From: Actinoplanes cyaneus
Lineage (GTDB): Bacteria; Actinomycetota; Actinomycetes; Mycobacteriales; Micromonosporaceae
DNA length: 64,000 nt
Assembly (NCBI RefSeq): GCF_016862095.1
Contig: NZ_BOMH01000036.1
Coordinates: 1-64,000, forward strand
Direction of reading: 5' to 3'
Shown here: positions 36,461-45,408 of the stretch, piece after piece
Position numbering within the stretch: the first letter of the stretch is position 1
How the letters are laid out: each line of letters begins with the position of its first letter
Translations under genes and position numbers: made by a program
Notes under the pieces: model-generated
What the model was told of the DNA's origin: nothing
The model's database searches: none
The model's input: the letters and a program-made list of their open reading frames with translations, nothing else

Positions 36461-38014
36461 TCAGTACCCGTACAGCTCGATCTCGTTGACGTTGACCTGG
36501 TAGCCCGGGGTGTCCTCGTTGCGCGGCAGCTTCGTGAGGAAGACCAGCACGTACTGGTACTTCGTGTCCGGGTCGAAGCCGTTCAGGATCTGCTTGTCAC
36601 CGGTGTTCGCGTCAGCGCCGTCGGCATCGCTCAGCTTGGTGTACGAGCTGACGATCGCCTTGTCGCCATCGCGGCTGTTGCCCGGGTCCTTGTCGCCGAC
36701 CCGGAGGTCGATCACGGCGCCGGGGGCGGACAACGAGACACGCACCTCGGAGAGCGCCCGGGGCTGCGGCAGGTGGATCAGGACACCCATCCCCTCCTTG
36801 CGGCCACCGAAGTTCGGCTGCAAGTAGTAGGAGAGCTTCCAGGACGTGTCCGGGTCGCCGTCGACGACGAACTTCGACTCGCCCTCGTCGTTGCGGTCGC
36901 CCTGCGGCGGGTCGACGATCCGCACCATGTCCGCGGTCAGCGGGATCTTCACCGGGTTGCCGAGCGGCGCACTGCTCGCCGTGCCGGCGTCGCCGGGCTG
37001 CCCGCCCGGGTCGACCTGCGCCGGCGTGGAGGGCGTCGCGTCCGGCTTGCTGGAGTCGTTGATCGCCTGGATGCCGAAGATCAGGCCGATCACCGCGATG
37101 ACCACCAGGGCACCGACGCCGAGCAGGATCTTCCGCGTGCTGCGGCCGGGCTCGCTCGGGGCGCCGCCGGCCTGCGTGAAGCGCAGCGGGCCAACATCCT
37201 CGAACTCCTCGTCCTCTGCCGCCGCGTCGAGCCGGCTGAGCTCGGCGGTGATCGCCTCGGCGGCGGGCGCCGCCACCCGCCGGTCGAGCAGATCCATGGT
37301 CAGGTCGTCGAGGTAGGCCGGGACACCGGCGCGGACCTGCCGCGGCGCGGCCGGGCTGCCGGAGGTGTCACGGGTCGCATCCGGCAGCGCCGAAGCACTG
37401 AGCTCGGCGTGCGGCCAGTGGCCGGTGAGCGCGAAGTAGAGAAGGCCGCCGACCGCGCGGACGTCGGCCTCGGTGCTGTCCGCGGCATCGGCTCGCGCGT
37501 CCGCCAGCACGACCCGGCCGTCGTCGCCGATCAGCGTGGTGCCGGGGTGCACGTTGCCGTGGATCATGCCGGTGGCGTGCACGGCCGCCAGGGCGTCGGC
37601 GACCGAGTGCGCGATCGCGACCGCCCGCGCCGGGTCCAGCGGGCCCTCGGCGGCGACCAGATCGCGCAGCGACTCGCCGTCGACCCACTCGCGGACCACG
37701 TAGGCCCGCTCCTGCTCGTCGATGGCGTCGTAGACGCCGACCAGATTGGGGTGGAGCACTCGGCTCGCCGCGACCGCCGCCTGCAGCATCTCGGCGGCGG
37801 AGTCGCCGCCCGGATGCCGGAGAACGACCGCGACCGGCCGTCGCAGCACCACGTCGATCCCGCGCCAGACCTGTCGCCCGGCGCTGTCGTCGTTCACGTG
37901 CTGCTCGAGCTGATAACGCTCGGCGAGGATCTCACCAGCGGTGGGCTCACCGAAGGTCAAGACCGGTCCGCCCTCGTCGGCCGCGGTCTCATGGCCTTCG
38001 CCGACCTGGGTCAC
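36461..38014 (-). CDS. MurJ-linked pseudokinase with membrane helix and extracytoplasmic domain
   Basis: A 517-residue protein. Residues about 25-250 are a protein kinase-like fold, but catalytic marks are lost: the HRD-type motif reads MIHGNVHP and the DFG-type motif is replaced by VVLADARAD. One membrane helix (ILLGVGALVVIAVIGLIFGI) lies near residue 300, and the C-terminal ~150 residues form a discoidin-like sugar-binding-type domain starting KIPLTADMVRIV. In Mycobacterium the same module is fused to MurJ and binds FhaA when phosphorylated. Here it is a separate gene after murJ. The GTG at 38014 has GGGAGGA just upstream and is preferred over the far upstream ATG at 38143. Confidence 0.9.
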   Translation of the reverse strand: MTQVGEGHETAADEGGPVLTFGEPTAGEILAERYQLEQHVNDDSAGRQVWRGIDVVLRRPVAVVLRHPGGDSAAEMLQAAVAASRVLHPNLVGVYDAIDEQERAYVVREWVDGESLRDLVAAEGPLDPARAVAIAHSVADALAAVHATGMIHGNVHPGTTLIGDDGRVVLADARADAADSTEADVRAVGGLLYFALTGHWPHAELSASALPDATRDTSGSPAAPRQVRAGVPAYLDDLTMDLLDRRVAAPAAEAITAELSRLDAAAEDEEFEDVGPLRFTQAGGAPSEPGRSTRKILLGVGALVVIAVIGLIFGIQAINDSSKPDATPSTPAQVDPGGQPGDAGTASSAPLGNPVKIPLTADMVRIVDPPQGDRNDEGESKFVVDGDPDTSWKLSYYLQPNFGGRKEGMGVLIHLPQPRALSEVRVSLSAPGAVIDLRVGDKDPGNSRDGDKAIVSSYTKLSDADGADANTGDKQILNGFDPDTKYQYVLVFLTKLPRNEDTPGYQVNVNEIELYGY

Positions 38015-38043
38015 CAGTCCTCCCTCGGTGGTGCATACCTCGG

Positions 38044-38127
38044 TGTCCGGGGCACTGTCCTTGGCGTTCCGGGCAATGTCCCTGGTGTTCGAGGCAATGT
38101 CCGTGGTGTTCGGGGCAGGGTGCCCCC
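38044..38127. repeat. 21-base tandem repeat upstream of the pseudokinase gene
   Basis: Four imperfect 21-base units begin at 38044, 38065, 38086 and 38107; the shared core is GTTCGGGGCAATGTCC-like. If translated from an upstream start the units would give a seven-residue repeat of the NTRDIAR type. With the preferred start at 38014 they lie in the leader. Confidence 0.7.
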
Positions 38128-38284
38128 GAGCACATGCCGACAACGACCATACCCGTACTCGGCCATGCTCCGGCAGGTCGTCCCCCGGCGCGGCATCGGC
38201 GCGGTCCCGTACGAACGGGTGGTTTTCCGGGCAATCCGGTTGAAGTGCCCCTGTTCAGGGCAGGCCCGGCACCAGGACCGGCCG

Positions 38285-40045
38285 CTATCGGCCGATCTTG
38301 CGACGCACCATGCCGACGACCTGGCTCACCTCGCGGACGCGCAGCAGCGTGGCGGCGACCAGATAGGCGATCAGGATCACGGCGCCGCCGGCGACGAGCT
38401 GGATCAGCGCTTCGATCCGGCCGTCCGGCTCACCGGCGCCCGGCAGCAGACGCACCACGAGGTAGCCGAGCGCGCCGGCCACCGCGGCGGCGATCGCGAC
38501 CCGGATCAGCGCGGCGGCCACCGAGCCCAGGTTCAGCCGGCCGACCCTGCGGCGCAGCACGGCCAGCGAGACCAGCGCCGAGACCAGGTAGGAGATCGCG
38601 TTGGCGGCGGTCATCCCGGCGGCCAGCAGCCCCCTGCTGAGCCCCGCCGCGAAGATCAGGTACGCGGCGACCCGGACGACCACCACCGGAAGGTTGATCA
38701 GCGCGACGGTCTTGTTGCCCTGCAGCGAATAGAACGCGTACGTGCAGAGGTAGCTGACCGACAGCGGGATCACCGCGAACGCCGCGACGGTCAGAACCGT
38801 GCCGGTGTCCAGTGCCTGGGCGTGGGTGTAGTTGCCGCCCTCGAAGAGCATCACCGAGATCGGCACGCCGAGCACCGCATAGACCACCGAGATCGGCGCG
38901 AGTGCCGCGACGGTGAGCTTGATGCCGCGGGTCAGGTCGGCGCTGACGTCGGCGAACCGGCCCTCGGCGGCGGCCGCGCTCATCTTCGGCAGCAGTGCCG
39001 TCATCACCGACACGCCGATGATGCCGTGCGCCATCATGGTCAGCAGGAAGACATTGTTGAAGGCCAGCACGCTGGCGCTGCCCTTGCCGGCCACCCGGTT
39101 CAGGATCTTGACCATGACGAAGACGGCGACCTGGTTCGCCGCGACGTAGCAGAGCATCCAGCCGGCGAGCCGGCCGATCTCGCCGAGGCCGAGCGAGCGC
39201 GGATCCCAGGAGAGCTTCCAGCGGAAACCGACCTTGCGCAGCGCGGGCAGCAGGCCGAGAGCCTGCACCACCATGCCGAGCAGGGTGCCGCCGCCGATCA
39301 GCGCGATCTGCGCGGGCGAGATGTTGTCGACGGTGAGGTCACCGCGCCCGAACATCAGCAGGAAGGCCCCGGCGGTGGCGATCACCACGAGGTTGTTCAG
39401 GATCGGTGCCCACATCGGCGCGGCGAAGTGGCCGCGCACGTTCAGCACCGCGCCGATCAACGCGGAGACGCCGGTGAAGAAGATGATCGGCAGGATCAGG
39501 TAGGCGAAGTGGGTGACCAGGTCCTTGTAGGCAGCGCTGTTCTCCGAGCTGGCCTGGATCGCGGTGATCACCGGCGCGGCCGCCACCACCAGCAGCGCCG
39601 CGAGACCGAGAGTGACCACCGCGAAGGTGAGCAGCTTCTGGGTGAACGCCTGCCCACCGTCCGGGTCGGCCTTGCGCCGCCGCACCAGCAGCGGGATCAG
39701 CACGCTGGACAGGATGCCGCCGAGCAGCAGCTCGTAGATCTGGTTCGGCAGGAACTGCGCGCTGGTGTACGCATCGCCCACGCCTGCCCCGAGCGCCATG
39801 CCGATCAGCGCATTGCGGACGAAGCCGATGATCCGGCTGACCAGGCTGCCGATCGCCATGATCGCGCTCTGCCCGGTGGTGCTGCCGCCCTCGCTCTCGC
39901 CGGCCGGCACCCGCTCCGGGGGCAGTGCCTGGTCACCGCCGGCCGTGGGGATCTGGTCATCGACCGAGACGACCGTCACGCCGTCCTCCGGCCGCGGGTC
40001 ACCGTCCGGCGCCGCGTGCGTGCTGCGGTACAGGCCGCCGTTCAC
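38285..40045 (-). CDS. murJ: Lipid II flippase MurJ
   Basis: A 586-residue MVF-family protein with about 14 membrane helices, which moves lipid II across the membrane for peptidoglycan assembly. Characteristic segments are SLVSRIIGFVRNALIGMALG, AYTSAQFLPNQIYELLLGG and TALLPKMSAAAAEG. The first ~60 residues are hydrophilic. The GTG at 40045 is preceded by GGGAGG at about six bases and is preferred over in-frame starts further up. The downstream pseudokinase is in the same direction after about 270 bases, which include the 21-base repeats. Confidence 0.95.
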   Translation of the reverse strand: MNGGLYRSTHAAPDGDPRPEDGVTVVSVDDQIPTAGGDQALPPERVPAGESEGGSTTGQSAIMAIGSLVSRIIGFVRNALIGMALGAGVGDAYTSAQFLPNQIYELLLGGILSSVLIPLLVRRRKADPDGGQAFTQKLLTFAVVTLGLAALLVVAAAPVITAIQASSENSAAYKDLVTHFAYLILPIIFFTGVSALIGAVLNVRGHFAAPMWAPILNNLVVIATAGAFLLMFGRGDLTVDNISPAQIALIGGGTLLGMVVQALGLLPALRKVGFRWKLSWDPRSLGLGEIGRLAGWMLCYVAANQVAVFVMVKILNRVAGKGSASVLAFNNVFLLTMMAHGIIGVSVMTALLPKMSAAAAEGRFADVSADLTRGIKLTVAALAPISVVYAVLGVPISVMLFEGGNYTHAQALDTGTVLTVAAFAVIPLSVSYLCTYAFYSLQGNKTVALINLPVVVVRVAAYLIFAAGLSRGLLAAGMTAANAISYLVSALVSLAVLRRRVGRLNLGSVAAALIRVAIAAAVAGALGYLVVRLLPGAGEPDGRIEALIQLVAGGAVILIAYLVAATLLRVREVSQVVGMVRRKIGR

Positions 40046-40094
40046 CCTTGCCTCCCGAGCCGTACCGATGTTGGAGCCACCATAGAAGAAAAGC

Positions 40095-40982
40095 TCAGAC
40101 GTGGCGCCGCAGGAGGGTCCCCGGCTCGACCCCGGCCAGCGTCTCGACGACCCAGCAGGCCTCCAGCGGGACCAGGGGCTCACTCAGCGCGTCCAGAACA
40201 GTCGGGTGGTCACAGCCGGCCTCGGTCAGCGCGCCGACCAGCTCCGGCAGCCGTGCCAGGTCGCCCGAGCCGGCGATCGTGCGGGCCAGCGGGCGGCCCA
40301 CCGAGTAACACTCCTGGCCGGGGAGCTGATCGAGACGGGCGCCGGCACGACGTACCAAATCGAGGAGGTCTTCGTGGGGGAAGCGTTTGTCCGCGCGGAC
40401 CTGGTCCATCGCCTGGGCCGGGAAACTGAGCTCGGCGATCGTCGCCTCGCTCAGCACCTGCGGTGACGGCGCCGGAGGTGACGGCCACCAGCGCTCGTCG
40501 GTGAAGAGCGGCAGCGGCGCCTGCTCGGGCCCGGAGGGGGCGGGCGGCGGCACCTCGCGGCGCAGCGACCGGTACGCCGCCTCGCGCATCGCCGCCACGG
40601 CCGGCGCGTCGTCGTCCCCGGTCACCGGCGCGAACGGCGACAGCAGTGCGACCACCAGCCCCGGATGCGGCAGCGTGGGGTCGGCCAGCGCGATCACCCG
40701 GGCGCACATCTCCAGCTCCCACCAGCGCAGCGAGGCGGGGTAGGGCCCGCGGGCCGGAGCCCAGCCGAGCTGGACCGGCTCGCTGGCGGCCGGACGGCGC
40801 AGCCCGAGCGTCCGCTCGCCGGAGGGCACCTCGATCTCGAGGACCAGCGCATACCCGCCCACCACCGGGAAGGAGGCGCGAAGCAGGTCGGGCAGGAGAT
40901 CGGCGTCGCTGAACTCGCCTGACCAGAACCCGGGATCCAGGCTCAGCCGACGCAGCGCCTCGGAAAGCGGCACGGGTCCCAT
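40095..40982 (-). CDS. Hypothetical protein upstream of murJ
   Basis: A 295-residue soluble protein beginning MGPVPLSEALRRLSLDPGFW and ending VEPGTLLRRHV. It has many Trp and Pro residues, a Pro-rich middle (PPPAPSGPEQAPLPLF) and no membrane segment. I do not recognise a family. The start is either the ATG at 40982 or a GTG at 40973, which has AGGA at a better distance. It lies 49 bases upstream of murJ on the same strand and is divergent from pcnA, so it could be co-transcribed with murJ. Confidence 0.7.
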   Translation of the reverse strand: MGPVPLSEALRRLSLDPGFWSGEFSDADLLPDLLRASFPVVGGYALVLEIEVPSGERTLGLRRPAASEPVQLGWAPARGPYPASLRWWELEMCARVIALADPTLPHPGLVVALLSPFAPVTGDDDAPAVAAMREAAYRSLRREVPPPAPSGPEQAPLPLFTDERWWPSPPAPSPQVLSEATIAELSFPAQAMDQVRADKRFPHEDLLDLVRRAGARLDQLPGQECYSVGRPLARTIAGSGDLARLPELVGALTEAGCDHPTVLDALSEPLVPLEACWVVETLAGVEPGTLLRRHV

Positions 40983-41072
40983 CCTGCCCGTCGCGTTCCG
41001 GAACGACCACGCCACGGTCCGGCGACCCCGCCACCCGGGAGCGCGCTCGCGGCCCGATACCCTGGTAATCCC

Positions 41073-42503
41073 ATGTCTGTGTTGAACAACGCCCAGCAGA
41101 ACGCGGTAGCCGAGTTGCTCCGCGTGTCCCCTGTCGCCGACGAGCTGGGGCGCCGGTTCGGCGCCGCCGGCCACGAGTTGCACCTCGTCGGCGGGTCGGT
41201 GCGGGATGCGCTGCTCGGTCGTCTCGGCGACGACCTCGACTTCTGCACCGATGCCCGGCCCGAGCGGACGCTCGAGCTGGTGCACGGCTGGGCTGACGCG
41301 ATCTGGGAGACCGGTCGCGAGTTCGGCACGATCGGCATCCAGAAGAACGGTCTGCGGATCGAGATCACCACGTTCCGCGCCGAGGCGTATGACGGGGTCA
41401 CCCGCAATCCGGTGGTGTCCTACGGCACCTCGCTGATCGAGGACCTGTCCCGCCGCGACTTCACGATCAACGCGATGGCGGTGTCGCTGCCGGGGCACGA
41501 GTTCACCGACCCGTTCGGCGGGCTGGCGGACCTGGCCGCGCAGGTCATCCGTACGCCGGGAACCCCGGAGTCCTCGTTCGGCGACGATCCACTTCGGATG
41601 CTGCGGGCCGCCCGATTCGCGGCGAAGTTGCGCTTCACTGTGGACGAGCCGGTCATCGCGGCCATGCGGGACATGGCGGCAGATCTCGACCGGATCACCG
41701 CGGAACGGATCCGGGACGAGTTCACCAAGCTGCTCTGCGGCGCCGACCCGATCACCGGTCTGCGACTGCTGGTCGACACCGGGCTGGCCGACCGGTTCCT
41801 GCCGGAGATCGCCGGGCTGAAGCTGGAGATCGACGAGCACGCCCAGCACAAGGACGTCTACGAGCACACGCTGATCGTGGTGATGAACGCGATGCGGCTC
41901 GAGGGCGATGAGGGCCCGGACTTCGTGCTGCGGATGGCCGCGCTGATGCACGACGTCGGCAAGCCGGCCACCAAGGCGGTCGGGCGTGACGGGCGGGTCA
42001 GCTTCCACCACCACGAGGTGGTCGGCGCGCGGCTCACCAAGCAGCGGATGAAGGCCATGAAGTTCCCGAAGGACGTCACCTCCGACGTGGTCGGGCTGGT
42101 CGCCCTGCACTTGCGTTTCTACGGTTACGGCCGGGGCGAGTGGACCGATTCCGCGGTCCGTCGTTACGTCACCGACGCCGGGCCGCTGCTGTCCCGCCTG
42201 CACAAGCTGACCCGGTCCGACGTCACCACGCGCAACCGGCGCAAGGCGTCCGCCCTGGCCGCCGACTACGACGCCCTCGAGGAGCGGATCGCCCGGATCG
42301 CAGCCGAGGAGGACCTGGCCAAGGTTCGCCCCGACCTGGACGGGAACGCGATCATGGAGCTGCTCGGCGTGCCGCCCGGCCCGATCGTCGGCGCTGCCTG
42401 GCGTCACCTCAAGGAGCTGCGCCTCGACCGCGGGCCGCTGGATCATGACGAGGCCGAGGCGGAGCTCTTCCGCTGGGCGCGCGAGCAGGGCCACATCTCT
42501 TAG
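41073..42503 (+). CDS. pcnA: CCA tRNA nucleotidyltransferase
   Basis: A 476-residue nucleotidyltransferase of the class II CCA/poly(A) polymerase family with an HD domain. Motifs: HLVGGSVRDALLG near 37-49, metal-binding DDLDF (53-57), RRDFTINAMAV, and the HD domain with ALMHDVGKPA near 290. It adds CCA to tRNA 3' ends, needed because both tRNA genes in this window lack CCA. The position next to murJ matches other actinobacteria. The ATG follows no strong ribosome binding site, and 90 bases separate it from the divergent gene, so transcripts may be nearly leaderless. Confidence 0.95.
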   Translation: MSVLNNAQQNAVAELLRVSPVADELGRRFGAAGHELHLVGGSVRDALLGRLGDDLDFCTDARPERTLELVHGWADAIWETGREFGTIGIQKNGLRIEITTFRAEAYDGVTRNPVVSYGTSLIEDLSRRDFTINAMAVSLPGHEFTDPFGGLADLAAQVIRTPGTPESSFGDDPLRMLRAARFAAKLRFTVDEPVIAAMRDMAADLDRITAERIRDEFTKLLCGADPITGLRLLVDTGLADRFLPEIAGLKLEIDEHAQHKDVYEHTLIVVMNAMRLEGDEGPDFVLRMAALMHDVGKPATKAVGRDGRVSFHHHEVVGARLTKQRMKAMKFPKDVTSDVVGLVALHLRFYGYGRGEWTDSAVRRYVTDAGPLLSRLHKLTRSDVTTRNRRKASALAADYDALEERIARIAAEEDLAKVRPDLDGNAIMELLGVPPGPIVGAAWRHLKELRLDRGPLDHDEAEAELFRWAREQGHIS

Positions 42504-42784
42504 CGGGCGCTTCGCGCCAGTCCACACTACGAAACACCGCCTACGTGATCGAGAGCGATCATTGCGTTACGGATGGTGATCTCGTATTGCCATCCAAACG
42601 GGCACCCGTCGTCGAATCGACCGCATCGCGCGGTTGAACGGCGTGAACAACGGCGTGAGCAGTACGAATCCAATCCGGCTGAACGGTGGATCCAGGCCCG
42701 CCAGGGGCCTCATAACCTGCACTTCTGCGCCTGCCGAAAGCATTTCCCGGCGGGTGGACGAGGTGCGGGCGGGAGGCGATCGGC
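42504..42784. other. Intergenic interval between pcnA and the GT2 gene
   Basis: A 281-base interval with no gene seen on either strand and no strong hairpin (only a 5-pair stem after pcnA). It likely carries the promoter of the GT2-lipoprotein-GT-C cassette. The GC content is somewhat lower in its first part. Confidence 0.4.
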
Positions 42785-44287
42785 GTGGCAGCGGCAATGG
42801 CCGGCACAGCCCGCAAACTGCTCGGAACGGGGCAGCGGGTAACCGGCGGAATGGCGTTGGCCGCGATCGGCTACGGATTGTTCGCCAATGCACGACTGAC
42901 CGTCACCGTGATCGTCGGCGCGTGTGTCGGCTTCTATCTGATCTTCGCGCTGTTCAAGCTGTTCGTGACGACGGCCGGGCGCGGGCATCGGATGATCCTG
43001 ACCACGCCGATGAGGTCGTCGCGGGTGCTGCCGCACTACGGCGTGCTGCTTCCGGTGCACCACGAGGCCAACATGCTGCGCCGGCTGGTGGCGCGGGTCG
43101 GCCGACTGGACTATCCGCGCGAGAAGCTGCACGTCTACCTGCTGATCGAGCAGGACGACGAGGAGACCCTGGCGGCCGCGGCCGCGATGGGCCTGCGGGT
43201 GCACGGCGACGGTACGACCGCGCAGGGTCCACTGAGTCACGTCGTGGTCGTGGTGATCCCGCCGGGTGGCCCGAAGACCAAGCCGAACGCGATGAACGTG
43301 GCCTTCCCGCTGGTCGTCGCCGACGGCTGCCGGTACGTCACGATCTATGACGCCGAGGACCGCCCCGACCCCGAGCAGCTGCTGCTCGCCGTGGCCACGT
43401 TCCGCCTCGCCCGGCGCGACGTCGTCTGCCTGCAAGCCGAGCTGGTGTTCTGGAACGACGACACCAACTGGGTGTCCGCCCTGTACTGGGTCGGCTACAA
43501 GGTCCACTTCCGGCACTTCCTGCCCGGCCTCGCGCGACTCGGTCTCCCGGTCCCCCTGGGCGGCACGTCGAACCATTTCAAGGTCAGCGTGCTGCAGGAG
43601 GTCGCCCTCCCCGGCGGGCTGGTCTGGGATCCGCACAACCTCACCGAGGACGCCGATCTCGGCGCGCGGCTGGCCGCCGCCGGGTACCGCGTGGACCTGC
43701 TCGCCTCGGTGACCCTGGAAGAGGCTCCGGTGTCCAGCCGGGTGGTGGACAAGCAGCAGCGTCGCTGGAAAGGCGGCTACCTGCAGACCGCGCTGGTGCA
43801 CAGCCGGCGGCCGATTCGCACGGCCGGGCGGATGGGCGTACATCGGTGGCTCGCCTTTCTTCTGATGACCTATGGCACGCCGCTGACGTTCCTGCTGAAC
43901 CCGCTCTTCCTCGGGTTGACCGTCGCCTGGTTCGCAACCGGGTCGCCGGTGATCGTGGAGCTGTTCCCGGCGCCGATCTACTACACGGCCACCGCCCTGC
44001 TGGTGATCGGCAACTTCGGGATCATGCTCGAGCTCGTCCAGACGACGCTGGTCGAGGCACCGCGGACGCAGGGGCGGTTCCGCCTTCTGAAGTACATGTT
44101 CATGGCCCAGGTGATGTGGCTGTGGATGAGCGTCTCGACCTACATCGCGGTGTTCGAGCTGGCCATCGGCAAGCGTGGCTGGCACAAGACCCCGCACGGG
44201 CACGCCGAGGACGACGACGACGCGGAGGTCGCGATCCCGCAGTCGCGCCGGCCGGTCGTCTCCAGCGCCGTTTCCGGTATGCCGTGA
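42785..44287 (+). CDS. Membrane glycosyltransferase, family 2 (processive-type motifs)
   Basis: A 500-residue GT2 enzyme. Two N-terminal membrane helices (about 20-60), a cytosolic catalytic domain (about 75-340) and four or so C-terminal helices. Catalytic motifs are YDAEDRPDP (near 188), GGTSNHF, TEDADLG (near 287) and QQRRWKGG (near 323), the D-DxD-TED-QxxRW set of cellulose synthase-like and mannan synthase-like enzymes. It probably polymerises or transfers a sugar from a nucleotide donor and exports it. The GTG at 42785 has GGGAGG eight bases upstream. Its stop overlaps the next gene's GTG (GTGA). Product and sugar are unknown. Confidence 0.9.
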   Translation: MAAAMAGTARKLLGTGQRVTGGMALAAIGYGLFANARLTVTVIVGACVGFYLIFALFKLFVTTAGRGHRMILTTPMRSSRVLPHYGVLLPVHHEANMLRRLVARVGRLDYPREKLHVYLLIEQDDEETLAAAAAMGLRVHGDGTTAQGPLSHVVVVVIPPGGPKTKPNAMNVAFPLVVADGCRYVTIYDAEDRPDPEQLLLAVATFRLARRDVVCLQAELVFWNDDTNWVSALYWVGYKVHFRHFLPGLARLGLPVPLGGTSNHFKVSVLQEVALPGGLVWDPHNLTEDADLGARLAAAGYRVDLLASVTLEEAPVSSRVVDKQQRRWKGGYLQTALVHSRRPIRTAGRMGVHRWLAFLLMTYGTPLTFLLNPLFLGLTVAWFATGSPVIVELFPAPIYYTATALLVIGNFGIMLELVQTTLVEAPRTQGRFRLLKYMFMAQVMWLWMSVSTYIAVFELAIGKRGWHKTPHGHAEDDDDAEVAIPQSRRPVVSSAVSGMP

Positions 44288-45408
44288 ACCGGCAGATGAT
44301 CGCGGTGGCGCTGCTCGCCACCCAGCTGGCCGCCTGCGGCTCGCTCGCGCCGCACCTCCCGGCGAGCGCGGCACGCACCCCGGAGAGCACGCCGCAGTCC
44401 CAGCCGGTCACCGCGACACCGTCGACGGTCGCCCCGGCGTCGCCGGCGTCCGTGCCGGCCACCACGGCGGAGCTGGGCGTGCAGATCTACTGGCACGAGG
44501 TCAACACGCCGGAGCAGGTGCGCGCCAATGCCGTCCGCCTGCTGGACTACATCGTCGGGCTCGGCGCGAACAGTGTCGGCATCACGTTCCCGATCTACAC
44601 CGACGGCGCGAAGCCGACCCGGGTCTACACGACGGCGGGTGTCACCCCGACGCCGGGCGACCTGCGCACGGTGATCGGCCTGGCGCGGGCACGAGGTTTG
44701 CGGGTCCTGGTCCGGCCGCTGATCGCCGAGGTGAACCTCAAGGGCGCCGGTGTCTGGCGTGGATCCATCAAACCGTCCGACGTCGATGGCTGGTTCACGT
44801 CGTACGGGAAAACTCTTCTTCCTTATCTGACCGCGGCCCAGGAGGCACGGGCGGACGGCTTCGTCGTCGGCTCGGAGCTGGATTCCCTGGTGAAGTACCA
44901 GGATCGGTGGCGCACGACGGTGGCCGAGGCGGACCGGATCTTCACCGGCCGGCTGATCTACGCCGACAACTGGGGCGTCTGGGCGACCGGCCGGCCCGGT
45001 GTTCCCGGCACCGAGAGCGGCCTCGACGCCTATCCCCAGCTGCACCTGAACGATGCGGCGACCGTCGCGCAGATCACCGCGGCCTGGAAGAAGTGGCTGC
45101 TGAAGCGCCCACAGGGACTGGAGCGGACCACCATCCAGGAGATCGGGATCGCCGCCGTCACCGGCGCCTACAAGCTGCCGGCCAGCTGGCCGGGCGACGG
45201 GCAGACCGTCACGCCGCAGGTCCAGATCCGCTGGTTCGCCGGTGCCTGCGCGGCCGCGAAGTCGCTGCACCTGGCCGGCATCTACTTCTGGACGCTGGAC
45301 GCGTGGGCCGACCCGGCGAACGCCGCGGGTTACGACGCCGGCTCGTTCATCGGCCGCGGTGACCAGGCGATCAAGGAATGCTTCGCCTCCGGATGGCCGG
45401 GCCGATGA
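44284..45408 (+). CDS. Lipoprotein with TIM-barrel glycoside hydrolase-like domain (GH113-like)
   Basis: A 374-residue protein with signal peptide and lipobox LAAC (Cys18 region, in LLATQLAACGS), then a ~50-residue Thr/Pro/Ser linker and a (beta/alpha)8-like domain. Segments such as LGANSVGITFPIYTD, RARGLRVLVRPLIAEVN, GFVVGSELDSL (candidate acid/base Glu near 196) and TIQEIGIAA (candidate nucleophile Glu near 284) resemble GH113-type beta-mannanases. It is tightly coupled with the GT2 gene before and the GT-C gene after (four-base overlaps both sides), so it likely trims, releases or edits the glycan made by the GT2. The GH family is by memory of motif pattern. Confidence 0.82.
   Translation: MNRQMIAVALLATQLAACGSLAPHLPASAARTPESTPQSQPVTATPSTVAPASPASVPATTAELGVQIYWHEVNTPEQVRANAVRLLDYIVGLGANSVGITFPIYTDGAKPTRVYTTAGVTPTPGDLRTVIGLARARGLRVLVRPLIAEVNLKGAGVWRGSIKPSDVDGWFTSYGKTLLPYLTAAQEARADGFVVGSELDSLVKYQDRWRTTVAEADRIFTGRLIYADNWGVWATGRPGVPGTESGLDAYPQLHLNDAATVAQITAAWKKWLLKRPQGLERTTIQEIGIAAVTGAYKLPASWPGDGQTVTPQVQIRWFAGACAAAKSLHLAGIYFWTLDAWADPANAAGYDAGSFIGRGDQAIKECFASGWPGR

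Noticed and set aside
36389-40429. A 1,346-codon open frame on the plus strand
   Set aside because: It is antisense to murJ and the pseudokinase, which have clear domains, motifs and ribosome binding sites.
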